DNA of 64,000 nucleotides from Nostoc sp. S4 (GCA_029379225.1 JAQYWR010000003.1:62001-126000); one strand, 5' to 3'. Shown: positions 24,866-34,081, counted from the first letter of the stretch. The notes: generated from the letters alone by a model not told the origin. Program-made: numbers and translations.

Positions 24866-25087
24866 ATGATTATGGCTGAGCAATTTAAGAAGGGCGATCG
24901 CGTTGAATGGAAAACTTCACAAGGCGAGACAACTGGTGAAGTAGTAAAGAAAATCACCTCACCTACAGATATTAAAGAACACCATATTGCTGCCAGTGAA
25001 GATAACCCCCAGTACATGGTGGAAAGCGATCGCACAGGAAAACAGGCTGCTCATAAGCCTGATGCTCTTGAAAAGCTAGAAGAGTAA
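24866..25087 (+). CDS. DUF2945 (Tudor-like) small protein
   Basis: A 73-residue protein matching the DUF2945/hypervirulence-associated Tudor-like family (FKKGDRVEWKTSQGETTGEV, then YMVESDRTGKQAAHKPDALE). Two Met codons (24866 and 24872) are both possible starts. It is followed after 9 bp by the DUF3140 gene, so the two form a small operon. The family occurs in stress-related bacterial contexts; the molecular role is unknown. Confidence 0.85.
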   Translation: MIMAEQFKKGDRVEWKTSQGETTGEVVKKITSPTDIKEHHIAASEDNPQYMVESDRTGKQAAHKPDALEKLEE

Positions 25088-25096
25088 TGCTTAGCT

Positions 25097-25423
25097 ATGA
25101 GTAAAGATAATAAATCAGTCATTGAGGAGTTTCGTCAAGCTGTCAATATGACACCCAAGGAACTAGAGGCTTGGCTAGATACAGACGAGTCACAAAGTGT
25201 CGGGCAAAAGGATGGTGACGACGAGTCGATTGGTCATAAATCCGGGCGGCGTATTATCGAATTGTTAGAGAAAAAAGATGACTATAGCGACGATGACCTC
25301 GCGCACATGAAGAAAGTAATTAGTTATGTCCATCGTCATAGCGCACAGCAACCCTCAGGTGATTTAGAACATACACGCTGGTACTACTCTTTAAAAAATT
25401 GGGGACACGACCCACTCAAGTGA
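25097..25423 (+). CDS. DUF3140 protein
   Basis: A 108-residue protein with the DUF3140 pattern: VIEEFRQAVNMTPKELEAWL near the start, SGRRIIELLEKKDDYSDDDL in the middle and LEHTRWYYSLKNWGHDP at the end. DUF2945 and DUF3140 genes are commonly neighbours. The C-terminal RWxxSLxNWGHDP is diagnostic. Likely cytosolic and helical; function not established. Confidence 0.88.
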   Translation: MSKDNKSVIEEFRQAVNMTPKELEAWLDTDESQSVGQKDGDDESIGHKSGRRIIELLEKKDDYSDDDLAHMKKVISYVHRHSAQQPSGDLEHTRWYYSLKNWGHDPLK

Positions 25424-25523
25424 AGTAGCTTATAGGTGGCTGCAAACAGCAACTTACTTATTTTTACCAGAAACCAAGGACGAACAGAACTTTACTTTGG
25501 GGTTTTGTCTGTAACAAAGGTCA

Positions 25524-26195
25524 TTAAACAATGGCACATTTACTGAGAATAACTTCCAACCCATTTTGTATCTGCTTAAGTTCTTGGCACTTTTGGTCAA
25601 TGCACGCTTTGTCAGCTTCCCGTTGTTCCAAAGTTTCGCTGTGGGCTTTCTCCTGCTGTTCTAAAAGATTTTCATAAAGTGCGATCGCTTCTGCAATGAC
25701 TCGACTGGCTGATTCCAGAAATTAAATGAACTCTGTTTTCACCTGCAACTATAGGATTTTGACTTTTTACAAATTTTTCGATTCTCTGTTTCACCTGCTC
25801 ACGTCCCTTGTCACTACGCACTAAATCTATAAAATTTCCTACTACAAAAAGATTGTTAGCAGGTTCATTTTCTTTGCCATAATTTAGTTGAGTTTTCAAA
25901 TCTTGGAGTAACTTGCGTTCTACTTGAGTTAAAGAACATGAGGCATTAGTTAGAAAAATAACTGCATCAGCATCTTTAAGAAGTTTTTGAGTTATCTTAG
26001 TGCGGTCAGGGTGTTCATTTAATCCTGGAGAATCTACAATTTCTACCCCACTACTACATAACTCTAAATCAGGATGCTCAAAAACAATCTCATCAATTTG
26101 AGAATCAGCCAATTCCTCACTTAGACAATCTATAGCTGCATTTTCTGAAATCGTTGCCTTTAGTTGATACTCTTCAAAGAACCGCTTCCGTTCAG
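25524..26195 (-). pseudogene. Remnant of a dynamin-like GTPase gene
   Basis: Reading leftward, one frame carries the middle of a dynamin-family G domain (RFFEEYQLKATISENAAIDC, VEIVDSPGLNEHPDRTKITQ with the G3 DSPG, VVGNFIDLVRSDKG with the G4-like NFID). The G1/Walker A part is missing at the right end. After HLISGIS the frame changes (about 25715). Another frame supplies only the C-terminal coil (SRVIAEAIALYENLLEQQEK ... ILSKCAIV, stop at 25524). The whole central stalk region is therefore deleted. Bacterial dynamins act in membrane remodelling; this copy cannot be functional. Confidence 0.75.
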
Positions 26196-26197
26196 CA

Positions 26198-26398
26198 ATG
26201 CAATTGCAAGATTTTAGCCGAAGAAACGCTGAAATTGATGGTGTCAGAGGAATGTTATTCGTGGCTTTAGCAGATTACAGCAATCCCCATCTACTCGAAG
26301 AAACTTGTGCAGCTGGTCAATTACGCAGACTTGAATGTGCTTGGGTGAACAGACAATTGTTGCAACTTATCAAGTACAGAATGAAGTTTGAGCAGTGA
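26198..26398 (+). pseudogene. Truncated fragment of an unknown gene
   Basis: A 66-codon frame (EIDGVRGMLFVALADYSNPH, then LRRLECAWVNRQLLQLIKYR) with normal protein composition that begins abruptly where the leftward dynamin remnant ends. Its stop overlaps the GTG start of the next broken gene (GTGA). It is probably the 3' end of a gene truncated by the rearrangement that joined the two remnants. Confidence 0.45.
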
Positions 26399-26918
26399 GC
26401 GATCGCCTGTCTCATCTCCAAGATAAAATCTGTGAAGATGCTCTGACTGTAATTAATCGCTGCGAATTACATGATGAGCTTGATTTTCTATTTCCCGAAA
26501 TTACCCGTATAAAAATCATGATTTAGCAGTCTTAGATTCGTGGCAAAATCATGTTGATTGGATGCGCTCCCTTCCTCAATCTGAATTAAAACTTTTAAGT
26601 AGCGCTGATTTTAATAGTGCAGATACTCACTACTCCACAATCAATTTAGTAGAACCACCAGAACAATTAGTATATAAGAATTTAATTGAAAAGTCTCATT
26701 TCTATTCGCTTCGTGACCAGTTACTATTTATGTTCGAGCCTGAACTACGTAGAGAGTACGAATTTTATATTAGCGAACAAGCTAAAATTACTGGTTATAA
26801 AACATTAGTGGAATCTAGTTTGCAGCAGGCATCAGACCTAACTGTTGCTAATCTTTTTTACTACTTCAATATTAGAGATGAATCTGAAAATGAGATAGAA
26901 GTGGCTTCAGATAACTAA
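26395..26918 (+). pseudogene. Unknown gene with a one-base frameshift
   Basis: From the GTG at 26395 one frame reads VSDRLSHLQDKICEDALTVI ... FPEITRI and then hits TAG at 26523-26525. Restoring one A in the run of five at about 26511-26515 lets reading continue as NHDLAVLDSWQNHVDWMRSL into the frame that ends at 26918 (MFEPELRREYEFYISEQAKI, VANLFYYFNIRDES). The joined product would be about 175 residues, of unknown family. A sequencing error is possible. Confidence 0.6.
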
Positions 26919-27014
26919 AAGAGCTAAAGCAATTTTTTAAATAAATAGTGCTTTCTAGTCTGCAAAGGCGGACTTTTTTGTGTAACTGCAAACTAGGTTT
27001 GCTCAGATGCAAAA

Positions 27015-27890
27015 TTACTCAAATACTACTGTTCTATTACCATAAACTAATACACGATTTTGTAAGTGCGATCGCACTGCTCTTGCTAATACAACTCGCT
27101 CTAAATCTTTGCCTTTTCTCACCAAATCATCAACTTCATCTCGGTGACTAACTCGCACTACATCCTGTTCAATAATTGGCCCTGCATCTAAATCAGGAGT
27201 GGCATAATGAGCAGTTGCACCAATAATTTTTACACCACGTTCAAAAGCTCGGTGATAAGGGTTTGCTCCGACAAAAGCTGGTAAAAATGAATGATGAATA
27301 TTGATAACTTGCGGAAATTGATTAATAAAATCTGCACTCACAATCTGCATATATTTTGCCAATACAACTAAATCGATTTTGTATTGCCGCAGTAATTCTA
27401 ATTGTTGGATTTCTTGTTCTAGTTTGTTTTCTTTAGTAATGGAAATATACTTATAGTCGATACCAAATTGCTCTGCTACAACTTTTAAACTAGAATGATT
27501 ACTAATAATTAAAGGAATTTCAGCAATAAATTCTTTGGCACGTTGTCGCCAAATTAAGTCAAATAAACAATGGTCTTGGCGGCTGACCCAAATAGCAATT
27601 CGGGGTACAGTATCAGAAAAATGTAGTTCCCATTTAGCGTCTAAAGGTTGAGCGAACACTTCGTGATGCTTCGCAAACGCATTAAATGCAGGTGCAATAA
27701 ACTCTCGCGGCAAATTGAACCCTTCTAACTGCCATTCAATGCGGGTCAGGAATAACCCAGCCGCAAAATCTGTATGCTGATCGGCATGGATAATATTACC
27801 ACCATTAGAATAAATGAAATTGGCAAATTTTGCCACTAATCCCCGTTGGTCAGGGCAGGAAATTAGCAATATTGCTGTTTTATTTATCAT
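27015..27890 (-). CDS. purU: Formyltetrahydrofolate deformylase
   Basis: A 291-residue enzyme that hydrolyses 10-formyl-tetrahydrofolate to formate and tetrahydrofolate, feeding purine synthesis and one-carbon balance. Residues 1-85 form the regulatory ACT domain (TAILLISCPDQRGLVAKFAN). Residues about 90-291 form the formyltransferase-fold catalytic domain (PRIAIWVSRQDHCLFDLI, VINIHHSFLPAFVGANPYHR with the catalytic His, and GATAHYATPDLDAGPIIEQD with the catalytic Asp). Length is typical for PurU. It is followed at a distance by unrelated remnants and preceded by the ABC-2 operon on the same strand (26-bp gap). Confidence 0.95.
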   Translation of the reverse strand: MINKTAILLISCPDQRGLVAKFANFIYSNGGNIIHADQHTDFAAGLFLTRIEWQLEGFNLPREFIAPAFNAFAKHHEVFAQPLDAKWELHFSDTVPRIAIWVSRQDHCLFDLIWRQRAKEFIAEIPLIISNHSSLKVVAEQFGIDYKYISITKENKLEQEIQQLELLRQYKIDLVVLAKYMQIVSADFINQFPQVINIHHSFLPAFVGANPYHRAFERGVKIIGATAHYATPDLDAGPIIEQDVVRVSHRDEVDDLVRKGKDLERVVLARAVRSHLQNRVLVYGNRTVVFE

Positions 27891-27916
27891 GAAATATTAT
27901 CTGATTTTTAAATTAT

Positions 27917-28543
27917 TTATTTAGTATTAGTTGGTGTTGGCAGAGGAAGAGTGGTTGGTAAAGGTGTTGATTTAATATTATCTACGGGTTCTTTCCACTC
28001 TGATAATTCCCGATTCACGGCATTTTCAAAATCTGTTGATACCAATAGCACATTGATATTTCCATCTGGTTTGCTAACTGGGTCTGCTTGAGCGTACAAT
28101 AAACTACCGTTAAAGTTCTTTTTACCTAAAATCAACTGATGGTTTTGTTTGTTTTTTAAGATAATATTAATAGTTGCTTGTGGTTGCTCTAAAGCGAATT
28201 CTCCAAGCTGATTTGCGGGAGTTGCCAAAGTACGCTCGCTCTTACCCTTGACTAACAAATCCATCAAATAAGAAACAATAGCGTCATTTGCTGGTTCCGA
28301 TATTGGAGATTTAATTAACCATTTGGAGTTACTAGATTGATTGTTACGTTCCAGATTTAAGGTGAGTTTTTTTGTTTTTACTGTTAAAGCCTGCACATCA
28401 TCTTCGGCAAAAGAGAAAATTTGCTGTTTTTGCTCTTTAATCTCTTCTCGTTGAGTAGCAGCCTTAATTTCATGGAAGTATACAAAACTGCCTAAACCCA
28501 ATGCTAGCAGTATCAAAATTAAAGTTGTTCGTGGGAATTTCAT
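27917..28543 (-). CDS. DUF4340 protein of a gliding-type ABC-2 operon
   Basis: A 208-residue protein with one N-terminal membrane anchor (TLILILLALGLGSFVYFHEI) and an extracytoplasmic DUF4340-like domain (FAEDDVQALTVKTKKLTLNL, SYLMDLLVKGKSERTL, GKKNFNGSLLYAQ). It ends in a Pro/Thr-rich tail (TLPLPTPTNTK). It follows the GldG-like gene in the same direction. DUF4340 proteins regularly accompany GldG-type ABC auxiliary proteins. The family is often longer, so this is a short member. Confidence 0.8.
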   Translation of the reverse strand: MKFPRTTLILILLALGLGSFVYFHEIKAATQREEIKEQKQQIFSFAEDDVQALTVKTKKLTLNLERNNQSSNSKWLIKSPISEPANDAIVSYLMDLLVKGKSERTLATPANQLGEFALEQPQATINIILKNKQNHQLILGKKNFNGSLLYAQADPVSKPDGNINVLLVSTDFENAVNRELSEWKEPVDNIKSTPLPTTLPLPTPTNTK

Positions 28544-28648
28544 TTTTTGTCATTTGTTATTAGAAGTAAGGACTGGAGACTAGCGAGTAGGGAAAAGTTT
28601 TATGAATGCTCAGTTTCCAATACCCAATTCCCAGTACCCACTCTCTTT

Positions 28649-30388
28649 TTACCTTCGTTTCCACCAAAGAATAATTGCTACTGCAAACCCAATTAGGGGT
28701 AAAACTAACACAGATGATACTGTTAAAAGATTAGCTTGGGTGGTTGTCAGGGTTATCCGGCGATTTTTTGGTTCTTTGGGGCGAATAGAAAGGGGTTGCT
28801 TATCTTGTTGATTCAACCAGGTAACTGAGTTGAGAAATACATCTCCATTTAGTTGCCTTTGAAACAAGCCATCAGTAGCAAAGTTAGAATTTCCGAAAAC
28901 GACTAAGCGTGACTCGGTGGGTGTTTGAGATGAGGGAGAGGGGGGAGTTTTGCTTTGGGTGGTTGGTGATGCTAGGGGTGAAGGTGTGGCAGAGGGAGGA
29001 GTTTTGCTTTGAGTGGTTGGTGATGCTAGGGGTGAAGGTGTGGCAGAGGGAGGAGTTTTGCTTTGGGTGGTTGGTGATGCGAGGGGGGAAGGTGTGGGTG
29101 AAGCTTGGGGAGTGGGTGTAGATTGGGGTGTTTGTTTTCTTGTTAAAGCAACGCCTAAGACCAGAGGCCCTTTGAGATCTTTATCTGGATTAAATTCTAA
29201 TTTTTCGCTTTCTAGGTCGCTTTCTGCCCAGCTACTAGGATAGGGTTTGGTTTGCAGTAGAGGAGTGGCTTGGATACCGGGTACAGAGGTAATTTCCAGA
29301 GGTCGGGCGATAGGATAAAAAGAAATATCGTTGCGGAAATCTTGGGTAATCGGATGTTGTCCGTATTCTGTTACTAAGGGCGTGGCGGGGCCGAGTCCTA
29401 CGACGCTTTGGGCTGAAACATCTACTGCTAAACGATTATCCAGACGAACACCCCACTCTTTTAGCAAGCTGTCAAGTTTGGAATTGGTATTAGGATCGAT
29501 CATCAGCAGTAAGTTACCGCCTTGATTCAAATATTCTTCCAAGGCTTTAACTTCGGCTTCAAACAGCTCTCGCTTTGGTCCAGCTACTATGACGACAGCG
29601 GCATCTTGAGGAACTTTCGGGTTTTCTGCTAAATTCAGCGGTGATGTTGTGTAATTTTTATCGTTTAATCCTTGAATTGCTTGCGATATTGCACCTTGAC
29701 CGGGTGAAAGTTGGTGTTCGCCATGACCTTGGAGTAAGTAAACTTTGGTTGTGTTTGAACTTGTTAGTTGTTGCAGGCGACTAGTTAATTTGACTTCTGA
29801 GAGCCGTTCATTTTGATTTATTGTTTGGACTAATTGCCTTTTGTTGCCAGATTCTAGGTATACTTCGCCATAATCTTTAACACCGAATTTTTCTGCCAGT
29901 CCTGGTCTAAGTTGAGGATTTATATATTCAAAATTAAATTTTGAGCTTTGTCGGCGATAATTTTCTAATAATTCTTGGTCTTGGGGATTCTGGTTAATAT
30001 CAAACACCCAGACTTTAACTGGCTGTGGAAGAACTTTCACCAATTCGCGCGACTGAGGCGCAAGGGTAAACAATTGAGTTTCTGTAAAATCTGTTCGGAA
30101 GTGATAGCGAGTTCCTAAAAAGTTAATCAATCCTAAAATTACTAATACTGCCAGAGTTGCTACCAAGGCATTAGTCCCAGCTAGGGTAGACCGCCGCTTC
30201 CACCAGTTAGTTTGGTAGCTTTGCCATATTATCCACAACCCAATAATGACAATTCCTGTAATTAGGAATATTAATGGAATTAGTCCCCATTGTTCAGAAA
30301 CTAACCCAACTGTTAACCCTACTGTAACTAGGAACGGGCCTAGCCAAAACAGATATTTCCACAGTTTATTTCTTGTGACTATCTTCAT
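28649..30388 (-). CDS. GldG-like ABC-2 transporter auxiliary protein
   Basis: A 579-residue protein. It has two or three N-terminal membrane helices (LFWLGPFLVTVGLTVGLVSE, LIPLIFLITGIVIIGLWIIW, TLAVLVILGLINFLGTRYHF). A large extracytoplasmic GldG/DUF4350-type domain follows (RTDFTETQLFTLAPQSRELV, VYLLQGHGEHQLSPGQGAIS, NQGGNLLLMIDPNT). Then come a Pro/Ser/Thr repeat region at about residues 428-482 and a C-terminal helix (LVLPLIGFAVAIILWWKRR). It belongs with the permease and ATPase upstream (6-bp and 0-bp gaps). The transported substrate is unknown. Confidence 0.87.
   Translation of the reverse strand: MKIVTRNKLWKYLFWLGPFLVTVGLTVGLVSEQWGLIPLIFLITGIVIIGLWIIWQSYQTNWWKRRSTLAGTNALVATLAVLVILGLINFLGTRYHFRTDFTETQLFTLAPQSRELVKVLPQPVKVWVFDINQNPQDQELLENYRRQSSKFNFEYINPQLRPGLAEKFGVKDYGEVYLESGNKRQLVQTINQNERLSEVKLTSRLQQLTSSNTTKVYLLQGHGEHQLSPGQGAISQAIQGLNDKNYTTSPLNLAENPKVPQDAAVVIVAGPKRELFEAEVKALEEYLNQGGNLLLMIDPNTNSKLDSLLKEWGVRLDNRLAVDVSAQSVVGLGPATPLVTEYGQHPITQDFRNDISFYPIARPLEITSVPGIQATPLLQTKPYPSSWAESDLESEKLEFNPDKDLKGPLVLGVALTRKQTPQSTPTPQASPTPSPLASPTTQSKTPPSATPSPLASPTTQSKTPPSATPSPLASPTTQSKTPPSPSSQTPTESRLVVFGNSNFATDGLFQRQLNGDVFLNSVTWLNQQDKQPLSIRPKEPKNRRITLTTTQANLLTVSSVLVLPLIGFAVAIILWWKRR
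28944..29105. repeat. 54-bp in-frame tandem repeat, three copies
   Basis: Copies start near 28944, 28998 and 29052 with few changes. Each encodes the 18-residue unit SPLASPTTQSKTPPSATP in the GldG-like protein, a flexible periplasmic linker. The copy number may vary between strains. Confidence 0.9.
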
Positions 30389-30393
30389 AATGA

Positions 30394-31206
30394 CTAATTA
30401 CGCTGAAAACGCAGTGCATCTATTGATTGAGCTGTGAGAAAGATGCCCAAAGAAATATAACTGGCAAATAAAATCAAGGCGCTGGTATCGAAAATGCCTT
30501 GAATAAGGGTGTTGTAATGTTTCAGCAACGACAGGTAACCTATGGCTTCGCCCAGAGGATTCGGGACAATTTTGGCGATTAAGTCAATCAATAATAATAA
30601 TAAGATGACTCCGAAGGTAAGAACGGCAGATAGAATTGTGCTGTCTGTTAATGAAGAAATAAACATTCCTAAAGATAAAATTGCTGCTGCTAGTAAGATT
30701 AATCCCAAATGACCCAGTAAGATAATTGTCAGTGTCATTGGTGGATTTGAACCGCTGATGGCGATCGCTTCAAACACTAGCATGGGTATGACCATTGTGG
30801 TAAAAAATGTTAGCACGCCTAATAATTTACCTACAGCTACCGCCCAGTTCGTGATTGGTGACGTGGCTAATAGTTCTAAAGTGCCCCGTTTGCGTTCTTC
30901 GGCATAAAGTCCCATCGACAAAATTGGCAAGATAAACAATAGTAACCACCCCATGCGATCCAAAAATGCGCGAATAAATTCGTAGGGCACATCTATTGGC
31001 GGAATTGGTACTCCTAGTTGTTGTCCTTGTAAATCTAAGGCTGCGACTGCTGGCAATATGCCATCTGGCCCCACCAAAATCATGATGAAAAATAACCCGG
31101 CGATGAACCAAAATACACTCGCGATCGCATAAGCCAAAGGTGATACAAAATAACTCTGTAACTCTCGGCGATAAATGGCAATAATATTACTCAGTACTAC
31201 ACCCAT
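30394..31206 (-). CDS. ABC-2 type transporter permease
   Basis: A 270-residue membrane protein with six hydrophobic helices (PLAYAIASVFWFIAGLFFIM, MGWLLLFILPILSMGLYAEE, AVAVGKLLGVLTFFTTMVIP, ILLGHLGLILLAAAILSLGM, and others). The signature EERKRGTLELLATSPITNW after helix 2 is typical of ABC-2 permeases of the GldF/NosY type. Its start directly abuts the ATPase gene stop, and it is followed by the GldG-like gene, so the set forms one exporter-like complex in the cytoplasmic membrane. Confidence 0.92.
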   Translation of the reverse strand: MGVVLSNIIAIYRRELQSYFVSPLAYAIASVFWFIAGLFFIMILVGPDGILPAVAALDLQGQQLGVPIPPIDVPYEFIRAFLDRMGWLLLFILPILSMGLYAEERKRGTLELLATSPITNWAVAVGKLLGVLTFFTTMVIPMLVFEAIAISGSNPPMTLTIILLGHLGLILLAAAILSLGMFISSLTDSTILSAVLTFGVILLLLLIDLIAKIVPNPLGEAIGYLSLLKHYNTLIQGIFDTSALILFASYISLGIFLTAQSIDALRFQRN

Positions 31207-32199
31207 TTATGCGGCTTCTCCTTGTGTGGCTGCTTCTAAATTCTTTTCTTCTGTGGTCAGTTGCAAGAACACATCTTCTAAGGTAGCGTTAACTCGCCGC
31301 AATTCATGTAAAGCAAATCCTGCACGCACTAATGTTATGGCAATATCTTTTCCTGGTTCTTTCCCTGGTTGCGATATCACCCGCAGGTAAGCCCGATTTG
31401 CCTGGGGTTGATGAGTGTGTATTCCCACTGTCGGGATTGATTCTACCAAACTCACACCCGCCACATTTTGTAATACCTGTTTGGCGAGGGCGGCTTCTCC
31501 TTCTATTTCGATTTCATACCCCGAGCCACCTGTCAATTGGGTCATCAAATTTTCTGGTGTATTAGTTGCGACTACTTTACCGCGATTGATGATAGCGACG
31601 CGGCTACAAGTCATACTCACTTCTGGGAGAATGTGTGTAGAGAGAATAATTGTGTGAGTACCAGCAAGACTTTTAATTAAATTTCGCACTTCAATTATTT
31701 GCCTGGGATCGAGTCCTACGGTGGGTTCATCGAGAATGATTGCTGGAGGATCGTGGACGATCGCTTGAGCAATTCCCACCCGTTGGCGATATCCTTTAGA
31801 AAGTTTGCGAATAATTACCCGACGTTTATCTTGTAAGTTACAACGTTCGATTGCTGCTATCACCTTATTAGTGCGATCGCCTGCTGGAACTCCTTTAATT
31901 CGCGCCACAAAATGTAAAAATCCTTCTACCGTCATATCTGGATATAACGGCGGTGTTTCTGGTAGATAACCAATTCTTTGGCGCACAGCCAGGGAATTTT
32001 CATGGACATCATAACCAGCAATCCGGGCATTTCCATTGGTTGCTGGTAAATAACCAGCCAGAATCCGCATGGTTGTGGTTTTACCAGCACCATTCGGCCC
32101 CAATAAGCCTAAAATTTCTCCTGGTTCGACGCTAAAAGTGACATCAGTAATCGCTGGGGTAGAACCGTATATTTTACTTAGATGCTCGACTTCAATCAT
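31207..32199 (-). CDS. ABC-2 type transporter ATP-binding protein
   Basis: A 330-residue ATPase driving the neighbouring permease. Motifs: Walker A GPNGAGKTTT (about residues 34-43), Q-loop GYLPETPPLYPDMT, signature LSKGYRQRVGIAQ, Walker B AIILDEPTVGLDP and H-loop LSTHIL. The C-terminal extension (YEIEIEGEAALAKQVLQNVA, HELRRVNATLEDVFLQLT) resembles the GldA/NodI-type regulatory part. It is the first gene of the leftward operon ATPase-permease-GldG-DUF4340. Confidence 0.94.
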   Translation of the reverse strand: MIEVEHLSKIYGSTPAITDVTFSVEPGEILGLLGPNGAGKTTTMRILAGYLPATNGNARIAGYDVHENSLAVRQRIGYLPETPPLYPDMTVEGFLHFVARIKGVPAGDRTNKVIAAIERCNLQDKRRVIIRKLSKGYRQRVGIAQAIVHDPPAIILDEPTVGLDPRQIIEVRNLIKSLAGTHTIILSTHILPEVSMTCSRVAIINRGKVVATNTPENLMTQLTGGSGYEIEIEGEAALAKQVLQNVAGVSLVESIPTVGIHTHQPQANRAYLRVISQPGKEPGKDIAITLVRAGFALHELRRVNATLEDVFLQLTTEEKNLEAATQGEAA

Positions 32200-32328
32200 C
32201 GTTAGTGGCGATCGTAAATTAGAAGATATCTAATCATCTTAGATCGCGATATTGGGCATGGGGGATTGGGCTAGAATTTAAAAAACTAAAGAACTTACAT
32301 TTTTTGTCGATTTCTGATGATTCGAGTT

Positions 32329-32370
32329 TTGAACTTGGAACTTTAATCTTTCAACTCGAACCTTGAGCCT
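32329..32370. repeat. Single diverged copy of the 42-bp repeat unit
   Basis: Begins TTGAACTTGGAACTT and ends ACTCGAACCTTGAGCCT, exactly 42 bases before the next TTGAA. It aligns end to end with the tandem unit at 55177-55430. Confidence 0.65.
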
Positions 32371-32534
32371 TTGAATCCACATTCCCTACCTTAACTGTCA
32401 CAAACGGAAATTACTGATAGAAAAAAGGGAAGGAAGAATAAAAACAAGCATTTTCAGTTAAAAAAGATATTTGAGCAACCATGAATTGCCAAAAATCGGA
32501 TCAAAACCTATAGTCAGTGATTGACCGCCCTAAA

Positions 32535-32564
32535 TATGGGACGGGTGAGGACGCCCATCCCATA
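32535..32564. repeat. GC-rich hairpin in spacer
   Basis: TATGGGA/TCCCATA stem with an inner GGG/CCC pairing around GTGAGGACG, followed by AAAAAAG on the plus strand. It resembles a common cyanobacterial intergenic hairpin and does not lie directly after a gene. Confidence 0.6.
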
Positions 32565-32703
32565 AAAAAGTCGGCACAATAAAACCAAACCATGTGAAGA
32601 AAGATTAACTAGACTAAAACTCTCTTTCCTCCTACCTCCTGCCTTACCTCAACGATAAATTGTCCTACCCACCTACTTAAAAAATATGAAATATTTTTTT
32701 ATC

Positions 32704-32874
32704 AGGACTTAGGCACTGACTACGATTTTACGTCATTACCAGCGTACCCCTGCTCTTAAGCAAGCTACGCGAGTGCGTCTAGTAGAGTTTGCAAGTAATC
32801 GCCAAAAACTCTGGGATTGCTTCCCTATACTACGTTCCGGTCGCAATGACATTGGGAGTGCTTGCGTAAGTCCT
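32704..32874. repeat. Small palindromic element with AGGACTTA...TAAGTCCT ends (MITE-like)
   Basis: About 171 bp. The left end is AGGACTTAGGCACTGAC; the right end read in reverse is AGGACTTACGCAAGCACT. No coding capacity. A further solo end lies at 23252. Confidence 0.6.
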
Positions 32875-33427
32875 ATTTATTTTGAAGTTACTTAATAGCA
32901 CTAATTCTTAATTAGCTTTAGTAAATCTTCCTAACAGCTAGTTCCTATATACTAAATCTGTCTTTTCCTTTGGATGTGACAGTTATAAATGCAGAAGGTG
33001 GGTTTAAGACAAGCAGCCCTTGAGCGTCTACGCTCTAAGTAAATCATTCCAATAACGCTTGACTGTACGCTAAATTTCTTCATTGAGTCGCAATAGAGGA
33101 GTGTAGAGTATTTTTCTTGACTATAGTTACTTCTAAAATCTTACTTAGGAGGAATGAATTTCTACAGAGTATGCCTCAAGCTAGATATAACAGACTATGA
33201 AGTCTAACTTATAAGTTAAGTAAATCTTTATAAGTTATGCTAAGGCAAAAGTTTACTAATCCAATTCAACTTCAATAAAATATAATCAAAAGTTACCAGA
33301 CAAAGTATAGATAGTATTCTTTGTGTTTGATTAACTATTCTGATTGTTGCAAGAAAGAGTATTATCTTGAATTTGAACTTTTTGATGTTAAAAAGAAATA
33401 GAAATTTAGATATTGGAGAGAATCGTT

Positions 33428-33622
33428 ATGAGTACAGTTAACTTAGTACAGCTACAGAAAAATTTGAATGAAGTTACTTATCCACTAAGCAAACAAGATT
33501 TGCTTAAATATGCTGAAGAAAAAGGTATTGATGAGCGTGTTCTGCGAGCTTTGAAGCAGTTGCCTTTAAAACAGTATGAAACTTTAGATGACGTTAGCAA
33601 AGCTTTAAGTGAAACAGAATAA
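33428..33622 (+). CDS. DUF2795 small protein
   Basis: 64 residues from the ATG at 33428, which has GGAGAG 6-11 bases upstream; the frame opens five codons earlier at 33413 but without a better site. The sequence (QKNLNEVTYPLSKQDLLKYA, VLRALKQLPLKQYETLDDVS) matches the DUF2795 family of small helical proteins, in which a helical repeat ends in 'L...LP...Y...DV'. Function unknown. Confidence 0.87.
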   Translation: MSTVNLVQLQKNLNEVTYPLSKQDLLKYAEEKGIDERVLRALKQLPLKQYETLDDVSKALSETE

Positions 33623-34081
33623 GGTAACTCCAAGAAATATATAGGATTAGTATTTGATTTTTGAAAAACTCAGTACTACTTCCAGAGCTTTTTACCTGTT
33701 CCCTGTTCCCTCCCTCACAAATAATTTCAGGAATCAAACCAGATTCCTATAGCAGTTCTCGTTTTGTTCCAATACAGCCAGAACCCCAAAGAGGATTTGC
33801 TCCCAAACAAACACTCCCCTCCCCACTAGTGGGAAGGGGTTGGGAGTGGGGTTAAAGCGTATTTTATCTAAATGAGAACCGCTGTAAATTATCTCGTTTA
33901 CTTGTTCTACTTACCAGCTTATTGAGAATAAATTTTTTCTTGACATGATATGGTCACCCTACACCCCAACTACTTGTCCCTCTGGTTACACTAGCAAAAG
34001 TAAAGGAGCACGATCTAGTTTTAACAAGGGATAGCCTTTTATCATCTCCACAATAAGTTAACTGCTAATTTTTACAGTCAT
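33623..34081. other. Intergenic region between DUF2795 and the TPR gene
   Basis: 459 bases; besides the MITE-like element (33748-33886) nothing coding is seen. The sequence before 34082 lacks a strong Shine-Dalgarno sequence. Confidence 0.5.
33748..33886. repeat. MITE-like element with TATAGCAGTTCTC / GAGAACCGCTGTA ends
   Basis: About 139 bp with imperfect inverted ends (TATAGCAGTTCTCGTTT; AAATGAGAACCGCTGTA). It has a central 12-bp palindrome CCCACTAGTGGG (33822-33833) flanked by CCCCTC/AAGGGG. It forms a long hairpin and does not code for protein. Confidence 0.65.

Larger units (their letters stand above)
32200..33427. other. Repeat-rich gene-free region, 1.2 kb
   Basis: No gene seen on either strand. 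It holds a single 42-bp unit related to the tandem repeat at 55177, a stable hairpin (32535-32564) and a palindromic element (32704-32874). The rest is AT-rich leader sequence before the DUF2795 gene. Confidence 0.6.
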
